From positions 43,794 to 107,793 of the forward strand of contig JAKOXH010000050.1 in NCBI GenBank assembly GCA_029781135.1: a DNA stretch of 64,000 nucleotides, written 5' to 3'. The notes beneath the pieces were generated by a model. It searched no databases and was not told the DNA's origin. It was given only the letters and a program-made list of their open reading frames with translations. Source of the stretch: Planctomycetota bacterium (GTDB lineage: Bacteria; Planctomycetota; Planctomycetia; Pirellulales; Lacipirellulaceae). Shown piece after piece: positions 41,693-50,733 of this stretch (position 1 is its first letter; each line of letters begins with the position of its first letter). The translations under genes were made by a program, and so were the position numbers.

Positions 41693-42106
41693 TCAACCGC
41701 TGAAGAACGAGGCCACGGCCCAGGCGGCAGCCGTCATGGTGGCGGCAATCGCGGCAGCCCGAAACTTGTTCGCGGAGAGTTCCCGCCGCAACTTCGGACT
41801 CAAGCTATTCCCCCAAAGGGGGTACACTTGCGGCGGCGGCGAAACCGCCGCCGTGTGACGAGTCTTGCGCGAAATCCGGGTAACGACGACCGACGCGGGC
41901 CGGGCATCGCCCCAGTAACCGGGCAGGTCACGACCTTCCGAAGGCGGCACGGATTCTTGAAAGATCTCAAGTGCCGGCCGCAAAGCCTCAGCTAATCGCC
42001 AACAATCGGTACAGGTTTCCAGATGACTCTCGACCTGCTCATCCCAGGGCTCACCTGTCGGAAACGGACCACGGGTAAGAATCATAAAGACTTGATCGCA
42101 ATCCAT
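41693..42106 (-). CDS. Zinc-finger anti-sigma-like membrane protein
   Basis: About 137 residues from ATG 42106 (MDCDQVFMILTRGPF). The N-terminal HxxxCxxC pattern in VESHLETCTDCWRLAEAL matches zf-HC2 anti-sigma factors. A disordered middle follows, then one C-terminal helix (AAAIAATMTAAAWAVASFF). The middle contains a hairpin repeat (CGGCGGCGG..CCGCCGCCG, 41833-41858, preceded by CCCCCAAAGGGGG) that is translated as SPPPQVYPLWG. No sigma-factor gene is adjacent, so an anti-sigma role is inference. Start could also be 42163. Confidence 0.75.
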   Translation of the reverse strand: MDCDQVFMILTRGPFPTGEPWDEQVESHLETCTDCWRLAEALRPALEIFQESVPPSEGRDLPGYWGDARPASVVVTRISRKTRHTAAVSPPPQVYPLWGNSLSPKLRRELSANKFRAAAIAATMTAAAWAVASFFSG

Positions 42107-42497
42107 CGCTGAGGCCTCCGGCCAAAACGCGCTCATCCGTTTGAGAGTTGGTATCCCGACCACTTGCAGAGAGAAGAGATCGTTGGGTTATACCCCCGAG
42201 ACGGCCGTTGCCGCCAGTCCAGGTCGAGAAAAAACGTGAAAAACGCAGCGCGACAAATCGGCAGACAATGCGGGTAAGTTAACTTCGGACGGTCGACAAA
42301 ATCGTGTGGCTTTCCATCTCAGCCGCGTGAACGTCGGCGAACGACGCCGGCGCCGTGCGAGGAGTCTCCGAATTCGGTCGCGCCCCCTGAGATTCTATGG
42401 CTCGAAGTGCTGAAAGGTTCATGGGTTAGGCGTGATTTGCCATCCACTCGTCGGAAACTGACACGGCGGTTAGAATTGTTCTTTCACATTTTCCAAA
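42107..42497. other. Divergent intergenic region before rsfS
   Basis: 391 bases between the zinc-finger gene (minus) and rsfS (plus). No RNA gene, repeat or convincing frame was seen; both promoters are expected here. Confidence 0.5.
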
Positions 42498-42932
42498 TTG
42501 ACATTGCAAAGGCTCGTAACCATCGCCCAAACATCTGCCACACTAGAAGCCCGCCAGCAGCGGAGCAAGCAGCTTGCCCTGGCGGCCGCCCGCACTGCCG
42601 AGGACAACCGGGGTCAGGACATTGCCGTGCTGGATATGCGCGGCATGACGACCGAATTCGACTATTTCCTGCTCGTTACCGGCAATAGCCGCCGCCAACT
42701 GCATGCCATTAGCGAGGAAATCGACCGCGTCCTGGAAAAGGAACTGGGCGATCGGCGGATGGGAATTGAAGGCTACAACGAAAGCCGCTGGATTCTGCTC
42801 GATTACGGCACGGTCGTCATTCACTTATTCGACGCGGATACACGGCGGTATTACGCGTTGGAAGACCTGTGGGGCCAGGCCGCCCGCGTGCCGCTGCCGT
42901 GGCAACCGCGTGCTGAAGAGAAGCATGCATAA
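42498..42932 (+). CDS. rsfS: Ribosome silencing factor RsfS (YbeB/Iojap)
   Basis: 144 residues. The conserved core is GQDIAVLDMRGMTTEFDYFL, then VTGNSRRQLHAISEEIDRVL, GYNESRWILLDYGTVVIHLF and YYALEDLWGQA. It binds L14 and blocks 50S-30S joining under starvation. No ATG precedes the core in frame; TTG at 42498 (or 42504) is the likely start. No strong Shine-Dalgarno is visible. A 51-base gap separates it from the YbjQ gene. Confidence 0.95.
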   Translation: MTLQRLVTIAQTSATLEARQQRSKQLALAAARTAEDNRGQDIAVLDMRGMTTEFDYFLLVTGNSRRQLHAISEEIDRVLEKELGDRRMGIEGYNESRWILLDYGTVVIHLFDADTRRYYALEDLWGQAARVPLPWQPRAEEKHA

Positions 42933-42983
42933 TCCAGCCTTCGCTGTGACTGGGTGAACCACCAACCATCGAGGATTCGCGTG

Positions 42984-43313
42984 ATGATCGTCACCACAGG
43001 CGATGATATCGCCGGCTATGAAGTCATCGAGTATTTGGGCGTCGTCCGGGGGATCATCGTGCGATCGACGGGCATCGCTCGGGGTGTTGTCGGTGGGCTC
43101 AAATCAATTGTGGGTGGCAACATTAGCGAATATGCCACGGTCTGCGAGCGTGCTCGTAATGACGCTTACGACCTCATGATCGAACATGCTGAGCAAATGG
43201 GCGCCCACGCGATCTTGGCCATGCGCTACGATGCGACCGAGTTCCTGCAGGGTTCGACCGAAGTTCTGGCGTATGGAACGGCGGTGAAGATTCGACCGAT
43301 CGAGATGGAATGA
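42984..43313 (+). CDS. YbjQ/UPF0145 family protein
   Basis: 109 residues beginning MIVTTGDDIAGYEVIEYLGV, with GIIVRSTGIARGVVGGLKSI, ERARNDAYDLMIEHAEQMGA and LAMRYDATE. These are the conserved segments of the pentameric YbjQ (UPF0145) family, often labelled putative heavy-metal binding without firm proof. It lies 14 bases upstream of argS, so the two are probably co-transcribed. Confidence 0.93.
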   Translation: MIVTTGDDIAGYEVIEYLGVVRGIIVRSTGIARGVVGGLKSIVGGNISEYATVCERARNDAYDLMIEHAEQMGAHAILAMRYDATEFLQGSTEVLAYGTAVKIRPIEME

Positions 43314-43327
43314 GGTCGGCAGAAGAC

Positions 43328-45346
43328 ATGAATATTCTCGCGACATTGCGAAATCGATTTGCGGTTGCACTTGGCACGCTGGGGATTGAGCCGAACGAAC
43401 TGCCGGGACTAACAGCGCTCGTCCTGGCGAGCCAGGACGCGAAGTTCGGCGATTATCAGGCGAACTGCGCTATGCCGCTCGGCAAGCGGCTCGGCAAGCC
43501 GCCGCGCGAGATCGCGAACCAATTGATCGCCGCGCTCGACGTGGCGGATATGTGCGAGCCGCCGGAGATCGCGGGACCAGGATTCATCAATCTGCGGCTG
43601 AAAGATGAGTGGCTGAAGTCGCAGTTGAGCGCCACGCTGGCCGACGCCGAGCGATTGGGCGTGCCCCAGGCGGCCGAGCCGCGAACAGTCGTCGTCGATT
43701 ATTCCTCGCCCAACGTGGCGAAACCGATGCACGTAGGCCACATTCGCTCGACGGTGATCGGCGACGCACTTTATCGCATTCTGAAATTCATGGGCCACCG
43801 CGTCCTCAGCGATAATCACCTGGGTGATTGGGGCACGCAGTTCGGGATGATCATTTACGGCCTCAAGCACTTTGGTGACCGGGCGGCCCTCGATCGCAAC
43901 GCCGTGGAGGAACTGACGCGACTTTATAAGCTTGTCAATTCGCTAGTAGAGTACCACGAAACGCGCGGCGAGAAGATCCCAGCGCTAGAGAAGCGGATTG
44001 CCGAGAGCGAGCAAAACCTGGCTCGCACGCGAGCTGCCACGCCGCCAGCCGACTCGAAAGACGCCAAGCACGCCGCCAAGAAGTTGCGGCAGCAAGAAGG
44101 TACGCTCGCCGATCTACGACAGGAACTGGCCGACCTGCAAGCCAAAGTTGCCGCAGTAGCGGCCGACCCGAAGTTCAGCAAACTGGCGGCCGAACACACC
44201 GACATCGGTCGGCAGGTGCTGCTTGAGACGTCCCGCCTGCATAGCGGCGATCCAACGAACGTCGGCTTGTGGCGCGAGTTTCTGCCGGCATGCCTGGCTG
44301 AAATCGAAGTCATGTACAAACGGCTGGGAGTCGTGTTCGATCACACGCTGGGCGAAAGTTTTTACCAAGACCGCCTGCGGGGAGTTGTGAAGGACCTCTC
44401 CGAGAATGGCCTTGCCCAGGAAAGCGATGGCGCGATTTGCGTGTTCCTGGAAGGGTACGACGTGCCGATGATCGTGCAAAAACAGGACGGTGCGTTCCTA
44501 TACGCGACGACCGACTTGGCGACGATTCAATACCGCATGACCCATTGGCAACCAGACGCCATTCTGTACGTCGTCGATCACCGGCAATCGCTGCATTTCG
44601 AGCAGTTGTTTACGGCGGCGCGACTCTGGGGATACCGCGATGTCGAGTTGCAGCACATCGCATTCGGCACGGTGCTCGGCGACGACGGCCGGCCGTTCAA
44701 GACGCGGAGCGGTTCGTCGGTCGGTTTGGGCGGACTGCTCGACGAGGCGGTGGAACGGGCATACGCCATCGTCCGTGCGAATGACGATGGTCGACCAGAA
44801 TCCCTGTTTTCGGAAGAAGAACGGCGACAAATTGCGGAACGGATCGGCATCGGGGCCATCAAATACGCCGACCTCGCCCACAACCGCACCAGCGACTATG
44901 TTTTCAGCTACGATAAAATGCTCGCCATGACCGGCAATACGGCTGCATACTTGCAGTACAGCTACGCGCGGGTGAAAAGCATCTTTAATAAGGCGATTGC
45001 GGAGTGTGGATTGCGGACTGCGGATTTAGTCGGCACTCAAGCCGCAATCCGCAATCCGCAATCCGAAATCGTCTTCTCGAATCCTCAGGAGCGTGCGCTC
45101 GGCCTTGCGCTACTGCAATTCGCCGAAGCGCTGGACCGCGTGGTGGCCGATTATCGGCCTAACCATTTGACGGCCTATCTTTTCGAGCTTGCCACGTGCT
45201 ACAGCAACTTCTTTGAGAACTGCCCCGTGCTCAAGGCGGAGAGCGACGAGCTGCGGCTAAGCCGGCTGCGGCTCTGCGACCTCACCGCCCGCATAATTGA
45301 GCGGGGACTCAACTTGCTCGGCATTCAGGTGGTGGAACGGATGTGA
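43328..45346 (+). CDS. argS: Arginyl-tRNA synthetase
   Basis: 672 residues from ATG 43328. N-terminal add-1 domain, class I HIGH-type motif as KPMHVGHIRSTVIGD (about residue 130), then SDNHLGDWGTQFGMI, FLYATTDLATIQYR, DHRQSLHFEQLFTAARLWG and a C-terminal anticodon-binding helical bundle. There is no KMSK motif, as in most ArgRS; FKTRSG occupies its place. Residues about 215-290 are a coiled-coil insertion (KRIAESEQNLARTRAAT..). The heptamer repeat (44995-45071) adds CGLRTADLVGTQAAIRNPQS within the anticodon-binding domain. Confidence 0.96.
   Translation: MNILATLRNRFAVALGTLGIEPNELPGLTALVLASQDAKFGDYQANCAMPLGKRLGKPPREIANQLIAALDVADMCEPPEIAGPGFINLRLKDEWLKSQLSATLADAERLGVPQAAEPRTVVVDYSSPNVAKPMHVGHIRSTVIGDALYRILKFMGHRVLSDNHLGDWGTQFGMIIYGLKHFGDRAALDRNAVEELTRLYKLVNSLVEYHETRGEKIPALEKRIAESEQNLARTRAATPPADSKDAKHAAKKLRQQEGTLADLRQELADLQAKVAAVAADPKFSKLAAEHTDIGRQVLLETSRLHSGDPTNVGLWREFLPACLAEIEVMYKRLGVVFDHTLGESFYQDRLRGVVKDLSENGLAQESDGAICVFLEGYDVPMIVQKQDGAFLYATTDLATIQYRMTHWQPDAILYVVDHRQSLHFEQLFTAARLWGYRDVELQHIAFGTVLGDDGRPFKTRSGSSVGLGGLLDEAVERAYAIVRANDDGRPESLFSEEERRQIAERIGIGAIKYADLAHNRTSDYVFSYDKMLAMTGNTAAYLQYSYARVKSIFNKAIAECGLRTADLVGTQAAIRNPQSEIVFSNPQERALGLALLQFAEALDRVVADYRPNHLTAYLFELATCYSNFFENCPVLKAESDELRLSRLRLCDLTARIIERGLNLLGIQVVERM
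44995..45071. repeat. In-frame heptamer palindrome inside argS
   Basis: Arm GATTGCGGAGTGTGGATTGC (44995-45028), diverged GCGGATT units, and arm GCCGCAATCCGCAATCCG (45041-45071). Read in the same phase as in uvrA and pheS, ending SEIV. Confidence 0.9.
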
Positions 45347-45694
45347 GCGCGGTGATGCGACCGAACGGCTTTCTCGCTCCGGCCCGTGGGATGATGAGAC
45401 GGGAAGAGGGTGCCTCGCAATTCGCTCCGTCGCCAGGATGTACCTCACAGCGTGTGGCTGCGTGTTTGGCGGCATCTAGCGATTCGAGGCAAATCGCTTG
45501 GGACATTACTGATGGCGTCGATTTTAACGCGCCGACCCACCAGAAAAGTCTTGTTTACTGCGTGTTCCAGCCCCTTGGAGATACCGCGACGGCATGACAG
45601 AATGGGAGATATGCCGTGAACTTTTCAGATTTCCTTCGACGTATTCCCGTTCACTCATCGTCAACAATTCGCAGCTTATCAGGAGAGATGACAC
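45347..45694. other. Intergenic region upstream of pckG
   Basis: 348 bases. It ends in the AGGAGAG ribosome-binding site of the next gene. No other gene, RNA or repeat was seen. Confidence 0.5.
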
Positions 45695-47554
45695 GTGCCT
45701 ACTAAAATACTTGAACCTCCCGCCGCCGTGCAGCACAAGCAGCTGGCTGCCTGGGTTGACAAGATGGCCGCGCTCTGCAAACCGGACCGGGTCTACTGGT
45801 GCAACGGTTCGCAAGAAGAATACGATCGCTTGTGCGACGACATGGTCGAGAGCGGCACGTTGATCAAGCTGAACCCCGATTTGCGGCCGGGAAGTTTTTT
45901 GGCGAGAAGTCATCCGAGCGACGTGGCCCGGGTGGAAGACCGCACCTTTATTTGCTCGGTGAAACAAGACGACGCCGGCCCGACCAATAACTGGATGGCT
46001 CCAGATAAGATGAAGGCCATCCTGACGCCGAAGTTCGACGGCTCAATGCGTGGCCGCACGATGTACGTGATCCCATTCAGCATGGGGCCGATCGGATCGG
46101 ATATTTCGCAGATTGGCGTGGAGCTCACGGATTCGCCGTACGTCGTCGTGAACATGCGGATCATGACCCGCATGGGCGATGCCGTACTCAAGGCATTGGG
46201 CACGAATGGCACCTTTATTCCCTGCCTGCACTCGGTCGGTATGCCGCTGGCGCCGGACCAAGACGATGTGCCCTGGCCATGCAGCCCCGATCCAAAGAAC
46301 AAGTACATTGTTCACTTCCCCGAAGAGCGGACGATTTGGAGCTACGGCTCGGGCTACGGCGGCAACGCACTACTGGGCAAGAAGTGCCTGGCGTTGCGGA
46401 TCGCGTCGATTGTCGCCCGCGAGCAGGGCTGGCTGGCCGAACACATGCTCATCATGGGCGTGAAGGAGCCGAGCGGCGAAAAGACTTATGTGGCGGCGGC
46501 GTTCCCCAGTGCATGCGGCAAAACGAATTTCGCCATGCTGGTGCCACCCAAGGCGTTCCGCGAGGAAGGCTGGGAAGTGCTCACCGTGGGCGACGACATC
46601 GCCTGGCTCAAGCCGGGCACCGATGGCCGGCTGTACGCGATCAATCCGGAAGCTGGTTTCTTCGGCGTCGCGCCAGGAACGAACGAGCAGACCAACCCGA
46701 ACGCGATGGCGACCATCAAGAAGAATACGATCTTCACGAACGTGGCGCTAACCGACGACGGCGATATATGGTGGGAAGGCATGGATGGCGAACCGCCGCA
46801 ACATGCGATTGATTGGCAAGGCAACGACTGGACGCCCGACAGCGACAAGAAGGCGGCGCATCCGAATAGCCGGTTCACGGCACCGATGTCGCAGTGCCCT
46901 TCGGCCGACCCAGCCTACGAGGATGCCAGCGGTGTGCCGATTTCGGCATTCATCTTCGGTGGGCGTCGCACCACAACGGTGCCGTTGGTCACGCAGGCGT
47001 TCAATTGGGCATTCGGCGTCTATGCGGCGGCCACGATGGGGTCAGAAATGACCGCGGCTGCATTTGGCCAATTGGGCCAGGTCCGCCGCGATCCATTTGC
47101 GATGTTGCCGTTTTGTGGCCATCACATGGGCGAGTATTTTAGCCATTGGCTCAACATCAGTCGGCGGTTCGATATGCTGCCGCCGATTTTCAACGTGAAT
47201 TGGTTCCGCCGCGACGCGGAGGGCAAGTTTTTGTGGCCCGGCTTCGGCGAAAACATGCGCGTGTTGAAGTGGATCGTGGATCGTGTCCACGGCCGGGCCA
47301 AAGCTTCGGAAGGTCCGCTGGGTTGGGCGCCGCGCTATGAAGACTTCGATTGGCGCGGCCTCAAGTTCAGCAAGCGGCGATTCGCGGAGTTGATGCGCGT
47401 GGTGCGCGACGACTGGGTCGCGGAAATCGCCTCGCACGATGAGTTATTCTTCCGGCTGTACGACAAGCTGCCGCCGGAGTTCCCGTCGATCCGCGACCTG
47501 CTCATGGCAACGCTATGGCGGGAACCGCGCGATGCCGATTCCGGCCACGGCTAG
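45695..47554 (+). CDS. pckG: Phosphoenolpyruvate carboxykinase (GTP)
   Basis: 619 residues, typical for the GTP-dependent enzyme, converting oxaloacetate to PEP. Motifs: RTMYVIPFSMGPIGS, the P-loop FPSACGKTNFAML (with the reactive Cys), VGDDIAWLKPG, NPEAGFFGVAPGT, FGGRRTTTVPLV, and FNVNWFRRDAEGKFLWPGFG. Translation starts at GTG 45695, eight bases after AGGAGAG. Single gene with its own upstream region; its stop codon touches the 3' end of the convergent vWA gene. Confidence 0.97.
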   Translation: MPTKILEPPAAVQHKQLAAWVDKMAALCKPDRVYWCNGSQEEYDRLCDDMVESGTLIKLNPDLRPGSFLARSHPSDVARVEDRTFICSVKQDDAGPTNNWMAPDKMKAILTPKFDGSMRGRTMYVIPFSMGPIGSDISQIGVELTDSPYVVVNMRIMTRMGDAVLKALGTNGTFIPCLHSVGMPLAPDQDDVPWPCSPDPKNKYIVHFPEERTIWSYGSGYGGNALLGKKCLALRIASIVAREQGWLAEHMLIMGVKEPSGEKTYVAAAFPSACGKTNFAMLVPPKAFREEGWEVLTVGDDIAWLKPGTDGRLYAINPEAGFFGVAPGTNEQTNPNAMATIKKNTIFTNVALTDDGDIWWEGMDGEPPQHAIDWQGNDWTPDSDKKAAHPNSRFTAPMSQCPSADPAYEDASGVPISAFIFGGRRTTTVPLVTQAFNWAFGVYAAATMGSEMTAAAFGQLGQVRRDPFAMLPFCGHHMGEYFSHWLNISRRFDMLPPIFNVNWFRRDAEGKFLWPGFGENMRVLKWIVDRVHGRAKASEGPLGWAPRYEDFDWRGLKFSKRRFAELMRVVRDDWVAEIASHDELFFRLYDKLPPEFPSIRDLLMATLWREPRDADSGHG

Positions 47555-48352
47555 TTAGCCGAGCGGTTTATAGTGCTTGTTGGGTCTTGCAGTGACAAGT
47601 GAACGAGCGGTGCACGCTCCGCCGACCACTGCGTGGTGCCCGATCGTGGCTAAACGGCCCATCATCGTCACTGCAATCATCGATAAATGGTTCAGCGCGA
47701 TGGGTGTTGGCAGGCGGTTTGGTGCGCTGTTGGTGGCGTTGAGGGCAGGGGGGGCTGCATGGCGCGTCAAACCGCCGGTACCGTACATGTCGGGGTCAAA
47801 AGACGCTTCAACTATCGAGCACAACGTAACGTTTTGACTCTTGAGGGTTTCCAAAATGCCCTCTCGCGTCCAGGATACTAAATTATCCCTCCATCGGCCG
47901 TCTGTGTTTTGTATCAGAACAAACATGACTGCAGCACCTGGGTTGAAATTATACTCCGCGACAGTGTGCTCGATTGCATCCCACCCATCTTCATGAAGCC
48001 CATCAGCCTTGAGTTTCGACGTTGCTGTGGCAAGCTGCGCTGCAGAACCGAAAAACTTCTCGCCATCTTGATTGGTATCAGTCGGGTCAACAAGGTGCGT
48101 GTGCGCAAACTCATTACTGGCGTCCCCAAAACCGACTAACCCGTATCTGCGGTTGGTAACGCCGGCTGCTGCCAGCGATGCATCGACGTTGACGACTGCG
48201 CTTGATAGCCAATCTTGTTGGATACTTCCTGTGGACTGCGATTCGTCAAACAGGAAGACGATATCCGTTGCACCCGATAGCATTGAACGGTCTTCAAGTG
48301 GCTCAATCCGCATCGTCCTTCCACGTGGCCAAGATGAACCCAATTTGAGCAT
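47555..48352 (-). CDS. Short LEPR/vWA surface protein, probably truncated
   Basis: 265 residues. The N-terminus MRIEPLEDRSMLS is the planctomycete LEPR-type leader usually found on giant exported proteins. A von Willebrand A domain follows (DIVFLFDESQSTGS with the MIDAS DxSxS, RRYGLVGFGDASN, DGWDAIEHTVAEYNF). After about residue 190 the sequence (RHAAPPALNATNSAPN...) looks like read-through rather than domain. The stop lies immediately at the pckG stop. I read it as the remaining 5' part of a longer gene; it could be a true small vWA protein. Confidence 0.6.
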   Translation of the reverse strand: MLKLGSSWPRGRTMRIEPLEDRSMLSGATDIVFLFDESQSTGSIQQDWLSSAVVNVDASLAAAGVTNRRYGLVGFGDASNEFAHTHLVDPTDTNQDGEKFFGSAAQLATATSKLKADGLHEDGWDAIEHTVAEYNFNPGAAVMFVLIQNTDGRWRDNLVSWTREGILETLKSQNVTLCSIVEASFDPDMYGTGGLTRHAAPPALNATNSAPNRLPTPIALNHLSMIAVTMMGRLATIGHHAVVGGACTARSLVTARPNKHYKPLG

Positions 48353-48479
48353 TTGACTCGTCTTGATCCAGCATGCTGTCGGAGGATCTTAAACATCGCT
48401 GTAATCCTTTATCGTCCAATGTGCGAGCTATGACAGACCGTTCAGAATCTCTCAAGAACATTGCCGGGCATAGTTCAAG

Positions 48480-49003
48480 ATGGTAAAATATGAGCTAAAG
48501 AGCGCGGCGTTTAACCGCATATGGGATTTCCTTAGTCCTTTCTCGGAGGCGCCACTGGTCAGCTATTTTTGGGGTATGTTGTTCGTGTTGATCACCGCGA
48601 GTACAGCGATGGCGGGGTTCACGAACTTCGACGACCTGCCGCTGGGAGCCATATACGGTCCCGGTGATGTGATCACATCCAATGGTCTACAGTTTCAGGC
48701 GGTTTCGCTTGGGCAAGGTTCAATCAAAGTACAGACCGAGAACGCCTTCTACGCTGGGGGTTTCGGTACGGAACTTATCCTTGGCACAACTTCATCCGGG
48801 TTGGATTTATGGTTCCCGTACACACGCAATTCATCTCGCTGTTGTACTTTGCAGGCTCCTCAACGGCCGGATTTGATATCAATGGTATTCCAACTCCGCC
48901 AGCAACCAATTTCAGTTTGCTCGATGGTACCACTGTCGGTGGTGTTTCGATTGCCGTAGCCCCTAATGGTTTTCCGCCCCGTAGCACCCGTGACCGTGAT
49001 TGA
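48480..49003 (+). pseudogene. Frameshifted secreted-protein gene fragment
   Basis: A signal peptide (WGMLFVLITASTAMA) and GFTNFDDLPLGAIYGPGDVI continue in one frame to about 48803 (LGTTSSGLDL). From there the natural continuation (VPVHTQFISLLYFAGSSTAG, then DINGIPTPPATNFSLLDGTT) is in the +1 or -1 related frame starting near 48809. The first frame runs on as nonsense to 48959. The joined product resembles a secreted beta-rich protein but lacks any C-terminal sorting signal, so it is frameshifted and truncated. Confidence 0.7.
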
Positions 49004-49153
49004 TCGGTTCTCGTCTACCCCTCGCACCGTCGACTTGCTCCGCCCCGGCATGGCGTTTGATCTTAGTTGGTTCGTCCTGTACCGTAGGCAAGTAGATAGC
49101 ATGGTTGCCGTCGCTCGCCCGGCGGCTTGCGAACGAAGAACGAGGAGATCACC

Positions 49154-50515
49154 GTGACGCAGATGCGCATCTTGCTGGAAGAATCGGACATCCCGACCCA
49201 CTGGTACAACGTGGTGGCGGACATGCCTAACCCGCCGGCGCCGCCGTTGGGGCCGGACGGGCAGCCGGTGTCGCCGGAGCGGATGCTGGCCATCTTCCCC
49301 GGCAATATTTTGGAACAGGAAATGTCGGCGGAGCGGTGGATCCCGATTCCGGAGCCGGTGCGGGAAATCTACAAGCTGTGGAGGCCAAGCCCGCTGTGCC
49401 GCGCCTTGCGCCTGGAGCAGGCCTTGGAGACGCCGGCGAAGATCTACTACAAGAACGAGGGCGTTTCGCCGGCCGGCTCGCACAAGCCCAACACCGCCGT
49501 GCCGCAGGCCTATTACAACGCCCAGGCGGGTATCAAGCGCTTGACTACAGAGACGGGTGCCGGCCAGTGGGGCTCTTCGCTGGCCTTTGCCGGGCAGATG
49601 TTCGGCATCGACGTGCGGATCTTCATGGTGAAGGTGAGCTATGACCAAAAACCATTCCGCCGCTCGATGATGCAGACGTGGGGGGCGAGCGTGTTCGCGA
49701 GCCCTTCGAACCTGACCGAGTCGGGGCGCAAGGTGCTGGCCGAGCATCCGGATAGCCCGGGGTCGCTGGGCATCGCGATTTCGGAGGCCGTCGAGGAAGC
49801 GGCCGGCCGAGCCGACACCAATTACGCCCTGGGCTCGGTGTTGAACCATGTGCTGCTGCACCAGACTGTGATCGGCCTGGAGGCGAAGAAGCAGTTCGCT
49901 CGGGCCGGCGATTACCCGGACATGATCTTCGCGCCCTGCGGTGGCGGCTCGAACTTCGCGGGCGTGGCCTTCCCATTTTTGGCCGACCAGGCGGCGGCCT
50001 CGGCGCCGAAAAAGACGCGGCTCGTGGCGGTGGAACCCACCTCGTGCCCGAGCCTCACCCGGGGCCACTACGCCTACGACTATGGCGACGCCTCCGGCCT
50101 CACACCGCTCATGCTGCAGTACACGCTCGGCCACGACTTCGTGCCGCCGGGCATCCACGCGGGCGGCCTGCGATACCACGGAGCTTCGGCGCTGGTGTCT
50201 CAACTTCTTAAGGAGAAGTTGATCGAGGCGGTGGCCGTGGCCCAGGTCGGCACGTTCGCGGCCGGTGTGCAGTTCGCCCGGGCCGAGGGCATCATCCCCG
50301 CCCCGGAATCGTGCCATGCCATCAAGGCCTGCTTGGACGAGGCCCTGCGCTGCAAGGAAACAGGCGAGGCCAAGACGCTGTTCTTCAACCTTTCTGGCCA
50401 TGGCCACTTCGACATGGCCAGCTTCGACAAGTACTTTGCCGGCCAGTTGGAAGATTACGAATACCCGGCCGAGGAAATCGACGCAGCGCTCGACCGGCTG
50501 CCGAAAGTGGGGTGA
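49154..50515 (+). CDS. trpB2: TrpB2-type tryptophan synthase beta-like PLP enzyme
   Basis: About 453 residues, the longer TrpB2 subtype common in archaea and some bacteria. Motifs: PSPLCRALRLEQAL, the PLP Lys in GVSPAGSHKPNTAVPQAYYN, TTETGAGQWGSSLAFAG, the Gly-rich phosphate loop CGGGSNFAG and a C-terminal NLSGHGHFDM. It should form tryptophan from indole and serine, perhaps salvaging indole, since no trpA is nearby. GTG at 49154 six bases after GAGGAG is the likely start; the frame is open to 49127. G+C is visibly higher than in the preceding 1.5 kb. Confidence 0.94.
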   Translation: MTQMRILLEESDIPTHWYNVVADMPNPPAPPLGPDGQPVSPERMLAIFPGNILEQEMSAERWIPIPEPVREIYKLWRPSPLCRALRLEQALETPAKIYYKNEGVSPAGSHKPNTAVPQAYYNAQAGIKRLTTETGAGQWGSSLAFAGQMFGIDVRIFMVKVSYDQKPFRRSMMQTWGASVFASPSNLTESGRKVLAEHPDSPGSLGIAISEAVEEAAGRADTNYALGSVLNHVLLHQTVIGLEAKKQFARAGDYPDMIFAPCGGGSNFAGVAFPFLADQAAASAPKKTRLVAVEPTSCPSLTRGHYAYDYGDASGLTPLMLQYTLGHDFVPPGIHAGGLRYHGASALVSQLLKEKLIEAVAVAQVGTFAAGVQFARAEGIIPAPESCHAIKACLDEALRCKETGEAKTLFFNLSGHGHFDMASFDKYFAGQLEDYEYPAEEIDAALDRLPKVG

Positions 50516-50702
50516 GGCAGCGGCGAGGCGAAGCGGCGCGTTCCATCGCCGTTGGCTCCGGGTTCAACGATGCCGGGCGCCACTGCTAGGTTGCCGGCAG
50601 TGTTGCCTACTCCGAGCCAGCTTGCAGCTTGGACCCTGTCCAAGGTTTAACCGCAAGGGGCAGGCTCAAGAAGCACTGCTAACGAGTTAGCATGGCGCCC
50701 GG

Positions 50703-50718
50703 CGGGACAAGTGTCCCG
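50703..50718. repeat. CGGGACAAGTGTCCCG hairpin between convergent genes
   Basis: A 16-base near-palindrome in the 218-base convergent gap between trpB2 and the thioredoxin-like gene. It may serve as a transcription-end hairpin. Confidence 0.6.
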
Positions 50719-50733
50719 ACATACCCTGCGTCA

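Noticed and set aside
48860..50407. 515-codon minus-strand frame opposite trpB2
   Set aside because: Arg/His-rich shadow typical of antisense to a high-G+C gene; trpB2 carries all expected motifs.
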